DNA of 64,000 bases. It comes from Streptomyces sp. YIM 121038 (GTDB lineage Bacteria > Actinomycetota > Actinomycetes > Streptomycetales > Streptomycetaceae). Position 1 is the stretch's first letter, and each line of letters begins with the position of its first letter. The notes below the pieces were generated by a model that worked only from the letters and a program-made list of their open reading frames with translations, ran no database searches and was not told where the DNA came from. The stretch spans positions 9,794,001-9,858,000 of the forward strand of contig NZ_CP030771.1 of assembly GCF_006088715.1 (NCBI RefSeq), read 5' to 3'. A program made the translations under genes and the position numbers. Of the stretch, positions 7,625 through 16,195 are shown in pieces.

Positions 7625-9220
7625 TTAAGGCTTCGGCCGGAAACCGCTCCCCGGATGCGGTGGCGCCGCGTCCGGTCGGGTGCCGTCGTGCCCGGACGCC
7701 GGGGGAGCCGCGCGCTCGGCCGCGCGGACGATGTTGCGGGCCATGCCGCCGAAGACCACCGCGTGGAAGGGCGAGACGCTCCACCAGTACAGCTGGCCAA
7801 GCAGGCCGTGCGGATGGAACAGGGCCCGCTGCCGGTAGCGCACGCCCCCGGCCCCGTCGTCGTCCACCCGCATCTCCAGCCAGGCCAGGCCCGGCAGGCG
7901 CATCTCGGCGCGCAGCCGAAGGAGCCGCCCGCGTTCGATCTCCTCCACCCGCCAGAAGTCCAGCGAGTCGCCCACCCTGAGCCGGTGCGCGTCACGCCGG
8001 CCCCGGCGCAGGCCGACGCCGCCGACCAGCCGGTCGAGCCAGCCGCGCACCGCCCACGCGAGCGGGAAGGAGTACCAGCCGTTCTCCCCGCCGATGCCCT
8101 CGACGACGTCCCACAGCGCCTCCGGCGTGACCTCGGCCGCCCGTTCGCGCACGTCGGTGTAGAGGCTGCCGCCCGCCCAGTCGGGGTCGGTGGGGAGCGG
8201 GTCGCTGGGCGCGCCGGGCACGGCGGCCGACGACCAGCGGGTGGTGACCTCGGCCTCACGGACGCGGTGCAGGGCGAGGGCGACGGCGCGGTCGAAGCCG
8301 AGGGGGGAGCCCGGCGGAGCGGGCACGTACCGCGCGATGTCGTTCTCGCCGCACACCACCTCGTACCGCAGGGACTCGGTCAGTGGACGGGCGATCCGGG
8401 TCGGCACCGGTGTCACCAGGCCCACCCAGTGGCTGGACAGACCTGGGGTGAGGACGGGGACGGGCAGGATCAGCCGCCGGGGGAGACCGGCGACGGCCGC
8501 GTAACGGCGCATCATGTCGAGGTACGTGAGCACCTCGGGGCCGCCGGCGTCGAAGGTGCGGTTCACGTCCGGGGGCAGCCCCGCGCAGCCGACCAGCAGC
8601 CGCAGGACGTCGCGCACGGCGATCGGCTGGATCCGGGTGTGCACCCAGCGCGGCGTGACCATCACCGGCAGCCGTTCGGAGAGGTAGCGCAGCATCTCGA
8701 AGCTGGCCGAGCCGGAGCCGATGATCACGGCGGCGCGCAGCACGGCCGTCGGCACCCCCGAGTCGAGCAGGATGCGGCCGACCTCGGCACGGGAGCGCAG
8801 ATGCGGCGACAGCTCCCGCTCGGGCACCGTGTCGGGGGTGAGCCCGCCCAGGTAGACGATCCGGCCGACACCGGCGCCGCGGGCCTGCTCCCCGAACACG
8901 TGGGCCGCCCGCCGGTCGGTCTCCTCGAAGTCCCGCCCGGTGCCGAGGGAGTGCACCAGGTAGTGGGCGACGTCCACGCCGCTCAGGGCGCGCGCGACCG
9001 ATTCGGGGTCCGTGACGTCGCCCCGGACCACCTCCACCCGCCCGGCCCACGGGTGATCACGCAGCTTCTCCGGGGTACGGGCCAGACAGCGCACCCGGTG
9101 GCCCGCGTCGAGGAGCTCCGGGACCAGCCGACCCCCGATGTAGCCGCTCGCACCGGTCACCAGGCACAGGCGACCACCGCCCGCGCGCTGCCCGGCCGGG
9201 GTGGTGTCGTCGTCGCTCAT
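7625..9220 (-). CDS. SDR/NAD(P)-binding oxidoreductase with DUF2867 domain
   Basis: 531 residues. Residues 15-290 are an atypical short-chain dehydrogenase fold with the NAD(P)-binding motif VTGASGYIGGRLV, RVEVVRGDVTDPESV, and no clear catalytic YxxxK (LRSRAEVGRIL takes its place). Residues about 340-510 (DVRERAAEVTPEALWDVVEGIGGENGWYSF and LLRLRAEMRLPGLAWLEMRVDDDG) are a DUF2867 domain. Proteins of this two-domain type are common in actinobacteria and often sit near photolyase or carotenoid genes; the substrate is unknown. It is divergent from the sigma factor operon at 9552. Confidence 0.82.
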   Translation of the reverse strand: MSDDDTTPAGQRAGGGRLCLVTGASGYIGGRLVPELLDAGHRVRCLARTPEKLRDHPWAGRVEVVRGDVTDPESVARALSGVDVAHYLVHSLGTGRDFEETDRRAAHVFGEQARGAGVGRIVYLGGLTPDTVPERELSPHLRSRAEVGRILLDSGVPTAVLRAAVIIGSGSASFEMLRYLSERLPVMVTPRWVHTRIQPIAVRDVLRLLVGCAGLPPDVNRTFDAGGPEVLTYLDMMRRYAAVAGLPRRLILPVPVLTPGLSSHWVGLVTPVPTRIARPLTESLRYEVVCGENDIARYVPAPPGSPLGFDRAVALALHRVREAEVTTRWSSAAVPGAPSDPLPTDPDWAGGSLYTDVRERAAEVTPEALWDVVEGIGGENGWYSFPLAWAVRGWLDRLVGGVGLRRGRRDAHRLRVGDSLDFWRVEEIERGRLLRLRAEMRLPGLAWLEMRVDDDGAGGVRYRQRALFHPHGLLGQLYWWSVSPFHAVVFGGMARNIVRAAERAAPPASGHDGTRPDAAPPHPGSGFRPKP

Positions 9221-9378
9221 GGTGGCTCCCGCCGCTCGCCTGCTCGTCGTCCGTCGTCGCCGTAGCGCCTGTCCTTACTTCTACGGTGCGAACGTGCCGG
9301 ACGGATGCGCCCGGTACGGGGGCCTGCGCGAGTGACCTGAGCGCCCTCCGCGTGCGGTACGGCCGGGAGGCGCCCGGC

Positions 9379-9462
9379 GCCGATCGCCCGGCGCCGATCG
9401 CGCGGTGCCGATCGCGCGGTGCCGATCGCGCGGTGCCGATCGCGCGGTGCCGATCGCGCGGT
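9379..9462. repeat. Six tandem copies of a 14-bp repeat
   Basis: Six head-to-tail copies of GCCGATCGCGCGGT. The first copy is degenerate (CCCGGC at its end) and the next five are identical. Each unit contains the palindrome CGATCG. The array is in the 331-bp divergent region between the SDR gene (start 9220) and the sigma operon (start 9552), ending 90 bp before the latter. It could be a multi-site operator or a slippage-prone microsatellite. Confidence 0.9.
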
Positions 9463-9551
9463 GCCGGGAAAAATCGTGCGTCGGGCCAATCCGTCAGGCC
9501 GTCGGCTCCGGAATACGGAACAACATCCACCGCTCTCCGGGAGGCCGTCGC

Positions 9552-10136
9552 GTGAAGGAAGTCGTGCACATCGGGTCCCGGGCGGCGCCGGGGCCCGACC
9601 TCCAGGAGCTGATGGCCCGGGTGGCCCGCGGCGACCAGCAGGCGTTCTCGTCCCTGTACGACGCGGTGGCCGCCGCCGTCCTCGGGGTGGTGCGCAGCGT
9701 GCTGCGCGACCACGCCCAGTCCGAGGAAGTCACCCAGGAGGTCCTGGTCGAGGTGTGGCGCACCGCGCCGCGCTACCGGCGGGACCGGGGCACGGCCATG
9801 AACTGGGTCCTGACCCTCGCGCACCGCCGCGCGGTCGACCGCGTCCGCTCCGTGGAGGCCGCCACCGCCCGCGAGCACAAGGCGGCACTGCTCACGCACA
9901 CCCCGGAGTACGACGAGGTCAGCGAGCAGGTCGAGACCCGTCTCGAGCGCGAGCAGGTCCGCCGGTGTCTGCGCACGCTCACCGAGGTCCAACGGCAGTC
10001 CGTGACGCTCGCCTACTACCGCGGCCTGACCTACCGCCAGGTCGCCGAACTCCTCTCGCTGCCCTTGGGCACCGTCAAGACCCGCCTGCGCGACGGACTC
10101 ATCCGGCTGCGCGACTGCCTGGGAGTGAGCGCATGA
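9552..10136 (+). CDS. sigK: ECF sigma factor, SigK type
   Basis: 194 residues. Region 2: QQAFSSLYDAVAAAVLGVVRSVLRDHAQSEEVTQEVLVEVW, then GTAMNWVLTLAHRRAVDRVRS. Region 4: LTEVQRQSVTLAYYRGLTYRQVAELLSLPLGTVKTRLRDGLIRL. The GTG start at 9552 has GGGAGG upstream; the longer frame above it only reads through the 14-bp repeats. The stop overlaps the start of an RskA-type anti-sigma factor (ATGA). Together with the nearby fasciclin and molybdopterin genes this matches the mycobacterial sigK-rskA-mpt70/83 neighbourhood, which is the basis for the name. Confidence 0.85.
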   Translation: MKEVVHIGSRAAPGPDLQELMARVARGDQQAFSSLYDAVAAAVLGVVRSVLRDHAQSEEVTQEVLVEVWRTAPRYRRDRGTAMNWVLTLAHRRAVDRVRSVEAATAREHKAALLTHTPEYDEVSEQVETRLEREQVRRCLRTLTEVQRQSVTLAYYRGLTYRQVAELLSLPLGTVKTRLRDGLIRLRDCLGVSA

Positions 10137-10888
10137 CCATCGGCGCGGACCCGCACACGCTCACCGGCGCCTATGCCACCGACGCCCTGGACGACGACGA
10201 GCGCCGTACGTTCGAGGAGCACCTGGCCCGGTGCCCGTCCTGTGCCCAAGAGGTGCGGGAGCTGACGGCCGCCGCGGCGCGGCTCGGCCTCGCGGCGGCC
10301 GTCGCGCCCCGCCGCGCGCTGAAGGACGAGGTGCTGCGGCGCCTTGCCACGGTCCGCCAGGAAGCACCGCGGCCGGGCCCGGGACCGCAGGCCGGTACCG
10401 CGTGGCACCGGGCCCGCCGCGCGTCCCGGTGGGCCCTGGCCGCCTGCCTCGCCGCGGCCGCCGGGCTCGGCGGCACCGCCGTCTGGCAGCACCGGCAGGC
10501 CGACGAGGCACGCGAGACGGCCCGCCGGGCCCAGGCGCGGTCCGAGGACCTGGCCGCCCTGCTGGCCGCGCCCGACGCGCGGGCGCGCACCGCGAAGCTC
10601 CCCGACGGGGCGAGGGCGACGGTGGTCGTCTCCAGCAGCCGCGACCGGGCCGCGCTCCTGGCGTCCGGCATGGCGAGGCCGCCACGCGGCAAGGTCTACC
10701 AGCTGTGGTTCGACGACAAGGGGTCCATGCGCCCCGCCGGGCTCATGGACCCCGACCGCACGACCGCGGCGGTCCTGCTGACGGGCCCGGTCGGCGGGGC
10801 CACCGGCATGGGCATCACCGTGGAGCCCGCGGGCGGTTCGACCGAGCCGACCTCACCGCCCGTGGCGCTGGTGGACTTCCCCGCCTGA
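10133..10888 (+). CDS. rskA: RskA-family membrane anti-sigma factor
   Basis: 251 residues. The N-terminal zinc anti-sigma domain has EEHLARCPSCAQEV (HxxxCxxC). A single transmembrane helix (WALAACLAAAAGLGGTAVW, residues about 102-121) and an extracytoplasmic RskA domain follow (GVVYQLW-type motif seen as GKVYQLWFDDKG, then VLLTGPVGGATGMGITVEPAGGS). It should hold the upstream sigma factor at the membrane until an envelope or redox signal triggers release by regulated proteolysis. It is translationally coupled to the sigma gene by a 4-bp overlap. Confidence 0.9.
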   Translation: MTIGADPHTLTGAYATDALDDDERRTFEEHLARCPSCAQEVRELTAAAARLGLAAAVAPRRALKDEVLRRLATVRQEAPRPGPGPQAGTAWHRARRASRWALAACLAAAAGLGGTAVWQHRQADEARETARRAQARSEDLAALLAAPDARARTAKLPDGARATVVVSSSRDRAALLASGMARPPRGKVYQLWFDDKGSMRPAGLMDPDRTTAAVLLTGPVGGATGMGITVEPAGGSTEPTSPPVALVDFPA

Positions 10889-10916
10889 CCTCGCCGCCCG
10901 ACTTCCCCGGCAGGCG

Positions 10917-12524
10917 TCAGCGGACGGTGACGAGCACGGAGTGCCAGCCGCTCGCGCCGTCGGGGACGGTGCGGGTGCGCTCCTTGGTCTGCGGAGTGCC
11001 CGTGCGGTCGGTGGCGCGCACGGTCAGGGTGTGGCGCCCGGACGTGGCCTTCCAGGGGAGGGACCACTGACGCCAGGTGTCCCGGGTGTCCTCCGCGGCG
11101 AGGTCGGCCCTGCGCCAGGGGCCGTCGTCGACGCGGACCTCGACCGCGGCGATGCCGCGGTGCTGGGCCCACGCCACACCGGCGATCATGACCGTGCCGG
11201 GCTCGGGGCGGGCGAAGGGCCGGGGGGTGTCGATGCGGGACTGGGTCTTGACGGGGGCCCGCTGGGCCCAGCCCCGCTTGACCCAGTACGCGTCGTAGGC
11301 GTCGAAGGTGGTGAGCTCGATGTCCTCGATCCACTTGCAGGCGGACACGTACCCGTAGAGGCCGGGTACGACCATGCGGACCGGGAAGCCGTGGGCGAAG
11401 GGCAGCGGCTCGCCGTTCATGCCGAGCGCGAGCAGCGCGTCACGGCCGTCCAGCACGTCTTCCACGGGCGTGCCGAGGGTCATTCCGTCGACCGAGCGGG
11501 CGACCAGCTGGTCGGCGGGGCCGCCCCGGGACGGCGGCTCGACGCCGCACCGGGCGAGCAGCCCTGCCAGCGGTACGCCGATCCAGCGCGCGTTCCCCGC
11601 GTAGGGGCCGCCGACCTCGTTCGACACGCAGGTGAGGGTGATGTCGCGCTCGATGAGGGGCATGCGCAGCAAGTCGTCGTAGGAGAGCCGCAGCGCACGG
11701 GTGACGCCCCTGCCGTGGATGCGCAGGCTCCAGGACGACGGCACGACCTTGGGCACGACGAGGGCGGTGTCCACCCGGTAGAAGTCCGCGTTGGGCGTGG
11801 TGAACGGGCTGATGCCCGGCACGCGCGGCGCCGCTCCCCGGGGCACCGGGGAGGCGGGCGAGGACGGCGGCGGCAGGGTGACGCGGTCGCGGGCCTTCAC
11901 CGCCCGCTCGGCGTCCGCGCCGTGCAGCGCACGGCCGAGCAGCCCGGCACCCGTCGACGCGGCGGCCGCGGTCGTGGCGATGACGAGGAACCCGCGCCGG
12001 TCCCACCCGGGGCTCCCGGGACCCCCGGGCCCGGCGGCGGGCGGCGCGGGCCGCAGCCGCCCGGCGAGCCGGTACAGCAGCGCCGCGCCGACCAGGGCGC
12101 CCACGACGGAGGGCAGCGCGTCCCGCGCGCCCACGGAGTCCGGACGGCCGGTCGCGGCGAGCGCCCCGACGGCTCCGAAGAGGAGTGCGCCCGCGGAGCC
12201 GACCCGCCGGTGCCGTGCGGCCAGGAGCCCCAGGGCGAGGGCGAACAGGGCCAGGACGCCGAGAATGCCCAGCTGCAGGACCAGCTTGTCGTTCGCGCCG
12301 AAGGAGCGGATCGCCCACGTCTTGAGGGACGCCGGGGTCCGGTCGATGGCCGCGCCGCCGACAGCGACCACCGGCCCGGCCTCGGGGCGCACGGCGGCCG
12401 ACACCAGCTCGGCCACGGCCAGGGCCGTGTAACCCGCCAGCGGTCCGCTCAACGACCCCAAGACGCCCCGCCCGCGGGCCGTTCGACGCCCAGAGGTTCT
12501 CAGTTCATCGCTCATACGGGACAT
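10917..12524 (-). CDS. Membrane-anchored molybdopterin oxidoreductase (sulfite-oxidase family)
   Basis: 535 residues. Four or five N-terminal transmembrane helices (residues about 25-150) precede a twin-arginine-like segment DRRGFLVIATTAAAASTGAGLLG. The sulfite-oxidase molybdopterin domain follows (residues about 210-400), with the molybdenum-ligating cysteine in ITLTCVSNEVGGPYAGNA, FPVRMVVPGLYGYVSACKWIEDIEL and VKRGWAQRAPVKTQSRIDTP. A C-terminal Mo-co dimerisation Ig-like domain ends the protein. The start at 12524 is preceded by GGGAG; a second ATG lies 9 bp downstream. It is convergent with rskA and divergent from the fasciclin gene. The extracellular substrate is unknown; methionine-sulfoxide or sulfite chemistry is possible. 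Confidence 0.85.
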   Translation of the reverse strand: MSRMSDELRTSGRRTARGRGVLGSLSGPLAGYTALAVAELVSAAVRPEAGPVVAVGGAAIDRTPASLKTWAIRSFGANDKLVLQLGILGVLALFALALGLLAARHRRVGSAGALLFGAVGALAATGRPDSVGARDALPSVVGALVGAALLYRLAGRLRPAPPAAGPGGPGSPGWDRRGFLVIATTAAAASTGAGLLGRALHGADAERAVKARDRVTLPPPSSPASPVPRGAAPRVPGISPFTTPNADFYRVDTALVVPKVVPSSWSLRIHGRGVTRALRLSYDDLLRMPLIERDITLTCVSNEVGGPYAGNARWIGVPLAGLLARCGVEPPSRGGPADQLVARSVDGMTLGTPVEDVLDGRDALLALGMNGEPLPFAHGFPVRMVVPGLYGYVSACKWIEDIELTTFDAYDAYWVKRGWAQRAPVKTQSRIDTPRPFARPEPGTVMIAGVAWAQHRGIAAVEVRVDDGPWRRADLAAEDTRDTWRQWSLPWKATSGRHTLTVRATDRTGTPQTKERTRTVPDGASGWHSVLVTVR

Positions 12525-12752
12525 CCGTAGCCGCTCCCGGGGGCGGATTGGTGCCGGGCCACGGGTGGAGCACACCGCGCCGCACCACCCGAATTCCGCT
12601 GACAGCTCCCTGCTGACCTGCACGGATTCGGAACATGTCGATCTCCTGGGGTGAATCACCAAGCCGGAAGGGCCACAGCTTCGAATCACGGGCGTACGGA
12701 GCACACCAGAAGTTCCGCTTCCGCAGGCCCACCCCCCATCGAGGAGCAGATG

Positions 12753-13412
12753 ATGAGCAGCACCTTCCGTATCCGCCGTGTCGCCCTGGCCCTGACCGCG
12801 GCGGCCGTTCTGCCGCTGTCCCTCTCCGCCTGCTCGGACGACGGCGGCGGCAAGGACGGCGCCTCCGGCAAGAAGTCCTCCGCCGCGCGGGACGACGCGA
12901 GCAAGGACGCCTCCGCCGACGGCGCGAAGAGCGCGGACGAGCCGTTCGGCCCCGCCTGCGCCTCGGTTCCCCAGAACGGCGCGGGCAGCTTCGACGGCAT
13001 GGCCAAGGACCCGGTCGCCACGGCCGCCTCGCACAACCCGGCCCTGTCGACCCTGGTCACCGCGGTCAAGAAGGCCGGACTCGGCGACACGCTCAACAAC
13101 GCGAAGGACATCACGGTCTTCGCACCCACCAACGACGCCTTCGCGAAGATCCCCAAGGCGGACCTGGACCAGGTCCTCAGCGACAAGGCCCAGCTGACCA
13201 GCATCCTGACCTACCACGTCGTGGGGAAGCGGCTCGCCCCCGCTGACCTCGCGGACGGCTCCTTCCCGACCCTGGAGAAGGGCCGGATCCGCACCTCGGG
13301 AACGGGCGAGTCGTACAAGGTCAACGGCTCCGCCGACGTCGTGTGCGGCAACGTGCGGACCGCCAACGCGAACGTGTACATCATCGACACCGTGCTGATG
13401 CCGAAGAAGTGA
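12753..13412 (+). CDS. Fasciclin-domain lipoprotein (MPT70/83-like)
   Basis: 219 residues. The signal peptide ends in a lipobox (PLSLSACS), followed by a Lys/Asp/Ala-rich linker (residues about 28-65) and one fasciclin (FAS1) domain. That domain carries FGPACASVP, NPALSTLVTAVKKAGLGDTLNNAKDITVFAPTNDAFAKIP and the closing H-box-like region LTYHVVGKRL with ANVYIIDTVLMPKK. I chose the second of two adjacent ATGs (12753), 6 nt after GGAG. In mycobacteria MPT70/MPT83 fasciclin proteins are SigK targets, so control by the sigma factor at 9552 is likely. It is an adhesion or surface-interaction protein by family. Confidence 0.88.
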   Translation: MSSTFRIRRVALALTAAAVLPLSLSACSDDGGGKDGASGKKSSAARDDASKDASADGAKSADEPFGPACASVPQNGAGSFDGMAKDPVATAASHNPALSTLVTAVKKAGLGDTLNNAKDITVFAPTNDAFAKIPKADLDQVLSDKAQLTSILTYHVVGKRLAPADLADGSFPTLEKGRIRTSGTGESYKVNGSADVVCGNVRTANANVYIIDTVLMPKK

Positions 13413-13435
13413 GGCGCGATGCCGAAGAGGTGACA

Positions 13436-13454
13436 CGCGTGCGGGCGGCACGCG
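13436..13454. terminator. Short hairpin between fasciclin and litR genes
   Basis: CGCGTGC (13436-13442) pairs with GCACGCG (13448-13454) around a 5-nt loop, in the 69-bp gap between convergent genes. This is a likely bidirectional terminator. The gap also repeats the gene end: GATGCCGAAGAAGTGAGGCGC is followed at once by a near-copy ending in GAGGTGA. Confidence 0.4.
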
Positions 13455-13481
13455 CGGTGATCCCCGCGGCCGGGGCGGTGG

Positions 13482-14504
13482 TCAGCCCTCGGCCGCGGGC
13501 TCTCCGGGCCCCGCCGGGCCCAGGAGGTCGCCGTACAGGGCGCTGAGCGTCGACGTCGCGTCCCCCAGGTTGTGGCAGCGCACGAGCCCCGGCACCGTCC
13601 TGCCCGCCCAGCCGGGGCCCGCGGTCAGGACCACCGGGCTGCGCCGCGCCCCCTTCACGCCCCACTCCATGGAAGTGAGGTGCTGGGCGAGCGGGACGCT
13701 GGCCGTGGAGCGCGCCTGGGACCACAGCACCACGGCCGCAGGGCCGACGCGGCGCACCGACGCGAGCAGCGCCTCCACGGGAACGGCGGCGCCGAGGATG
13801 CGCGTGGGCACGCCCCGTGCCCCCAGGGCGGCGTGCAGCGCCTCCAGCGGCAGGGTGTGCTGCTCGTCCGGTACGCAGGCCAGCAGTACCGGGGCGGCGT
13901 CGACGGGCGGCCCCGTCGGGACAAGGAGCGGAACGCTGCGCAGCGTGGTCGAGATGTGCCACGACAGCAGGTGCTCGACCTCCACGTAACGGTCCCCGGA
14001 CGACGCCCACTTCCGCCCCACGGCCCGCAGGGTCGGCACCATGACCTCGTCCCAGGTGACGGTCAGGCCGTGGCCCCTGACCAGGGCGTTGAGCCGGCCT
14101 TGCACCTCCGGCGCGTCGAGCCGCACGGCCGCGCGGGCCAGGCCCCTGGACTCCTGCCGCACGTTCCCGAGCGGCAGCCCGCCCCCGGCGCGGTCGCCGC
14201 GCACAGGGGCGGGCGGGGCCGCACCGCCGGCCCGCTCGGCCGGGCCGCGTTCCCTGGCGATGCGGGCCGCCTCCGCAGGTGGCACACCCGTGGCGGTGAG
14301 GCGGCACATGTCCTCGACCATCGCGACGTCCTGACGGGTCCATCTGCGGTGCCTGCCGTCCGCGCGCACGGCGGGCCCCAGGCCGTAACGCCGGTCCCAG
14401 GACCGCAGGGTGGTCGGCGAGACGCCGAGGCGTCGCGCGAGTGCCCCGGTCGTCACGGCGGCACCGTCGTCCCCGCCCCGATCTTCCTGCTGTTCGTCGA
14501 CCAC
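13482..14504 (-). CDS. litR: LitR/CarH-type B12-dependent photoreceptor repressor
   Basis: 340 residues. A MerR-type winged helix (TTGALARRLGVSPTTLRSWDRRYGLGPAVRADGRHRRWT) is followed by a disordered linker. A cobalamin-binding region then has the four-helix cap signature WASSGDRYVEVEHLLSW (W...EH) and the B12 Rossmann domain with PDEQHTLPLEALHAALGARG, whose His is the expected lower axial ligand. Such proteins bind adenosylcobalamin, repress DNA in the dark and are released by blue light. I prefer the GTG at 14504. The longer reading from 14582 adds 26 residues that would cover the operator-like repeats. It is divergent from an ECF sigma gene, like litR-litS in S. coelicolor. Confidence 0.82.
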   Translation of the reverse strand: MVDEQQEDRGGDDGAAVTTGALARRLGVSPTTLRSWDRRYGLGPAVRADGRHRRWTRQDVAMVEDMCRLTATGVPPAEAARIARERGPAERAGGAAPPAPVRGDRAGGGLPLGNVRQESRGLARAAVRLDAPEVQGRLNALVRGHGLTVTWDEVMVPTLRAVGRKWASSGDRYVEVEHLLSWHISTTLRSVPLLVPTGPPVDAAPVLLACVPDEQHTLPLEALHAALGARGVPTRILGAAVPVEALLASVRRVGPAAVVLWSQARSTASVPLAQHLTSMEWGVKGARRSPVVLTAGPGWAGRTVPGLVRCHNLGDATSTLSALYGDLLGPAGPGEPAAEG

Positions 14505-14515
14505 ACGGCCACCAT

Positions 14516-14535
14516 ACGACGCATAAACGACGCAT
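14516..14535. promoter_or_regulatory. Two direct repeats in the litR-sigma intergenic region
   Basis: ACGACGCAT occurs at 14516-14524 and again at 14527-14535, a spacing of exactly 11 bp or about one helical turn. CarH/LitR proteins bind direct repeats of this period as head-to-tail subunits. The repeats lie 12-31 bp upstream of the preferred litR start, so they fit an autoregulatory operator. Confidence 0.5.
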
Positions 14536-14652
14536 GTTGCTGCGTTCGACGAGGCCTGCGGACGATGGGAGTCCGGTCGCACCCCCTCCGGTGGACCGCG
14601 CCCCGGCCGTTCGCCGCGCCGGTACAGCCCCCTTGTCTAAGGAGCCGCAGTC

Positions 14653-15399
14653 ATGCCCTCCACCCGCACAGTTCGCCGGACGCCCGGCACCCACGGCACA
14701 CGGGGACCGCACGCGGCCGACCGACTGCCGCCCCGGCCGCGGCACTTGGGCGCGGACGGCGCCGACCTGGGCGCGGACGGGGCCGAGGGGCAGCCGTGCG
14801 ACGCGGACATCGCCCGCGGCTTCGTGTCCGGCGACGAGGACGCCCTCGCCGCCGCCTTCCACCGCTGGGGACCTCTGGTCCACGCGCGGGGGCGGCAGGC
14901 ACTGGGCGACGCGCGCGAGGCCGAGGACGTCACGCAGCAGGTGTTCCTCGCCGCCTGGCGGGCGCGCGCCACCTATGCGGTCGGCAGAGGCACCTTCCCC
15001 GGATGGCTCGTCGGCATCACCCGCCACAAGATCGCCGACGCCCTCGCGGCCCGCTCCCGCCGGGCGGACCTCGTCACGCTCGCGGCCGCGGTGCCGCCCG
15101 CGCGCGCGGACCGGCGCGCCGACCACCCGGAGGCCGTGCTCGACCGCGTGATGATCAGCCACGAGGTGAGCCGTCTGTCACCCGCCCAACGGCGCGTCCT
15201 CAGGCTCGCGTTCTACGACGACCTCACCCAGCCGCAGATCGCCGTCGTCACCGGCTGGCCGCTCGGCACGGTGAAGAGCCACGCGCGACGGGGCCTGGAA
15301 CAGCTGCGCCGCCGACTGCGGGAGAGCGGCGCCGTCGAAGCGGGCGAGGAAGAGGAAGGCGCTGACGGAAACGTGGGGGGACGCGATCGCGATCACTGA
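14653..15399 (+). CDS. ECF sigma factor, LitS-like by position
   Basis: 248 residues. A disordered N-terminus of about 50 residues precedes region 2 (EDALAAAFHRWGPLVHARGRQALGDAREAEDVTQQVFLAAWRA and GTFPGWLVGITRHKIADAL). Region 4 is LSPAQRRVLRLAFYDDLTQPQIAVVTGWPLGTVKSHARRGLEQL. AAGGAG precedes the ATG. It is divergent from the LitR-type gene. In S. coelicolor the equivalent sigma factor (LitS) drives light-induced carotenoid genes. No carotenoid genes are in this window, so its targets are unknown; photolyase/SDR is one candidate. Confidence 0.83.
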   Translation: MPSTRTVRRTPGTHGTRGPHAADRLPPRPRHLGADGADLGADGAEGQPCDADIARGFVSGDEDALAAAFHRWGPLVHARGRQALGDAREAEDVTQQVFLAAWRARATYAVGRGTFPGWLVGITRHKIADALAARSRRADLVTLAAAVPPARADRRADHPEAVLDRVMISHEVSRLSPAQRRVLRLAFYDDLTQPQIAVVTGWPLGTVKSHARRGLEQLRRRLRESGAVEAGEEEEGADGNVGGRDRDH

Positions 15400-15433
15400 G
15401 AACAGGTCAGCTACTGTCGCGTGCATACCCCAA

Positions 15434-15479
15434 GCATTGGCCAGGGCATTGGCCGTTAACCCGACATTCGCCGTTAACC
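15434..15479. repeat. Two pairs of short direct repeats, possible operators
   Basis: GCATTGGCC occurs at 15434-15442 and 15446-15454 (12-bp period). GCCGTTAACC occurs at 15452-15461 and 15470-15479 (18-bp period); each of these contains the palindrome GTTAAC. The group lies 35-80 bp after the sigma gene stop. Clustered direct repeats in a promoter-bearing gap suggest regulator binding sites. Confidence 0.5.
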
Positions 15480-16174
15480 GGAGAGAATTCCACAGAGATG
15501 AAGAAGGGAAGAAGTTTCTGCCGGAAGCGTGCGCCCGCGCACAATGCGTGACTGTGCGCCCCTGTGCGCCCCCTATGGAATTCGGCCACGCCTGCACCTC
15601 CGTCCGACGGGCCCTCCGAGGGCTGGACATCCCCGATCCGTCCATGTCGTGGGATGGAGGGCAAGTGGGCAACGAGGGTGCGTATTCGGTCAGCATCTTC
15701 CATCCCGGTAGTCGTTCATGGCCGGGCCTCGGCGGCTGTGCCTGGTCGAAGGCGTTACTGGCTGGATGCGGGTGGACGGAAGGCGGCGATTTCTATGGTT
15801 GGGTGTTTGGTCATGGGGCGGCGGGGCACACGCGTGGCGGCGGTCCGTACTGGATTGTTGAGGCTCGAACGAGACCGTTCGAAAGCTACTCGACGGTTAC
15901 GCAAAACAGACGGCGGAAGCACCCTTCGTTCAACTTCTGGGGGTTGCTATCGAGTGACCCACCGTGAAGACTGTGGCGAGGGTGCTCTGAATATGCGTGG
16001 TGCAAAGCACAGGACCGCATCCATGGGATGTGCGTACGTTGTCGTCCGCAGCGGGGAGTCCCGTCTTCGCGGGACCGCGCCACCGATTCGTACGAGCAAG
16101 GGGAAATCTCGCGCCACCGCGAGGAACGTTTCACTGGGGGATGAGTGATGTCGGCTTGGTTCGCACAACAGGTG

Positions 16175-16195
16175 CCGCCCTTCGCCGAAGGGCGG
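16175..16195. promoter_or_regulatory. 10-bp perfect inverted repeat in the cluster leader
   Basis: CCGCCCTTCG (16175-16184) and CGAAGGGCGG (16186-16195) flank a single central C. As RNA it would form an 8-bp stem with a 5-nt loop. No T-run follows. It lies 318 bp before the P450 start, so an operator or 5'-leader hairpin is as likely as a terminator. Confidence 0.4.

Noticed and set aside
13482..15399. A carotenoid gene cluster around litR
   Set aside because: No crtE, crtB, crtI or related genes occur in the window.
15437..16148. Open frames of 176 and 194 codons upstream of the P450
   Set aside because: No domain, no Streptomyces codon bias, poor ribosome binding sites, and they overlap each other in different frames.
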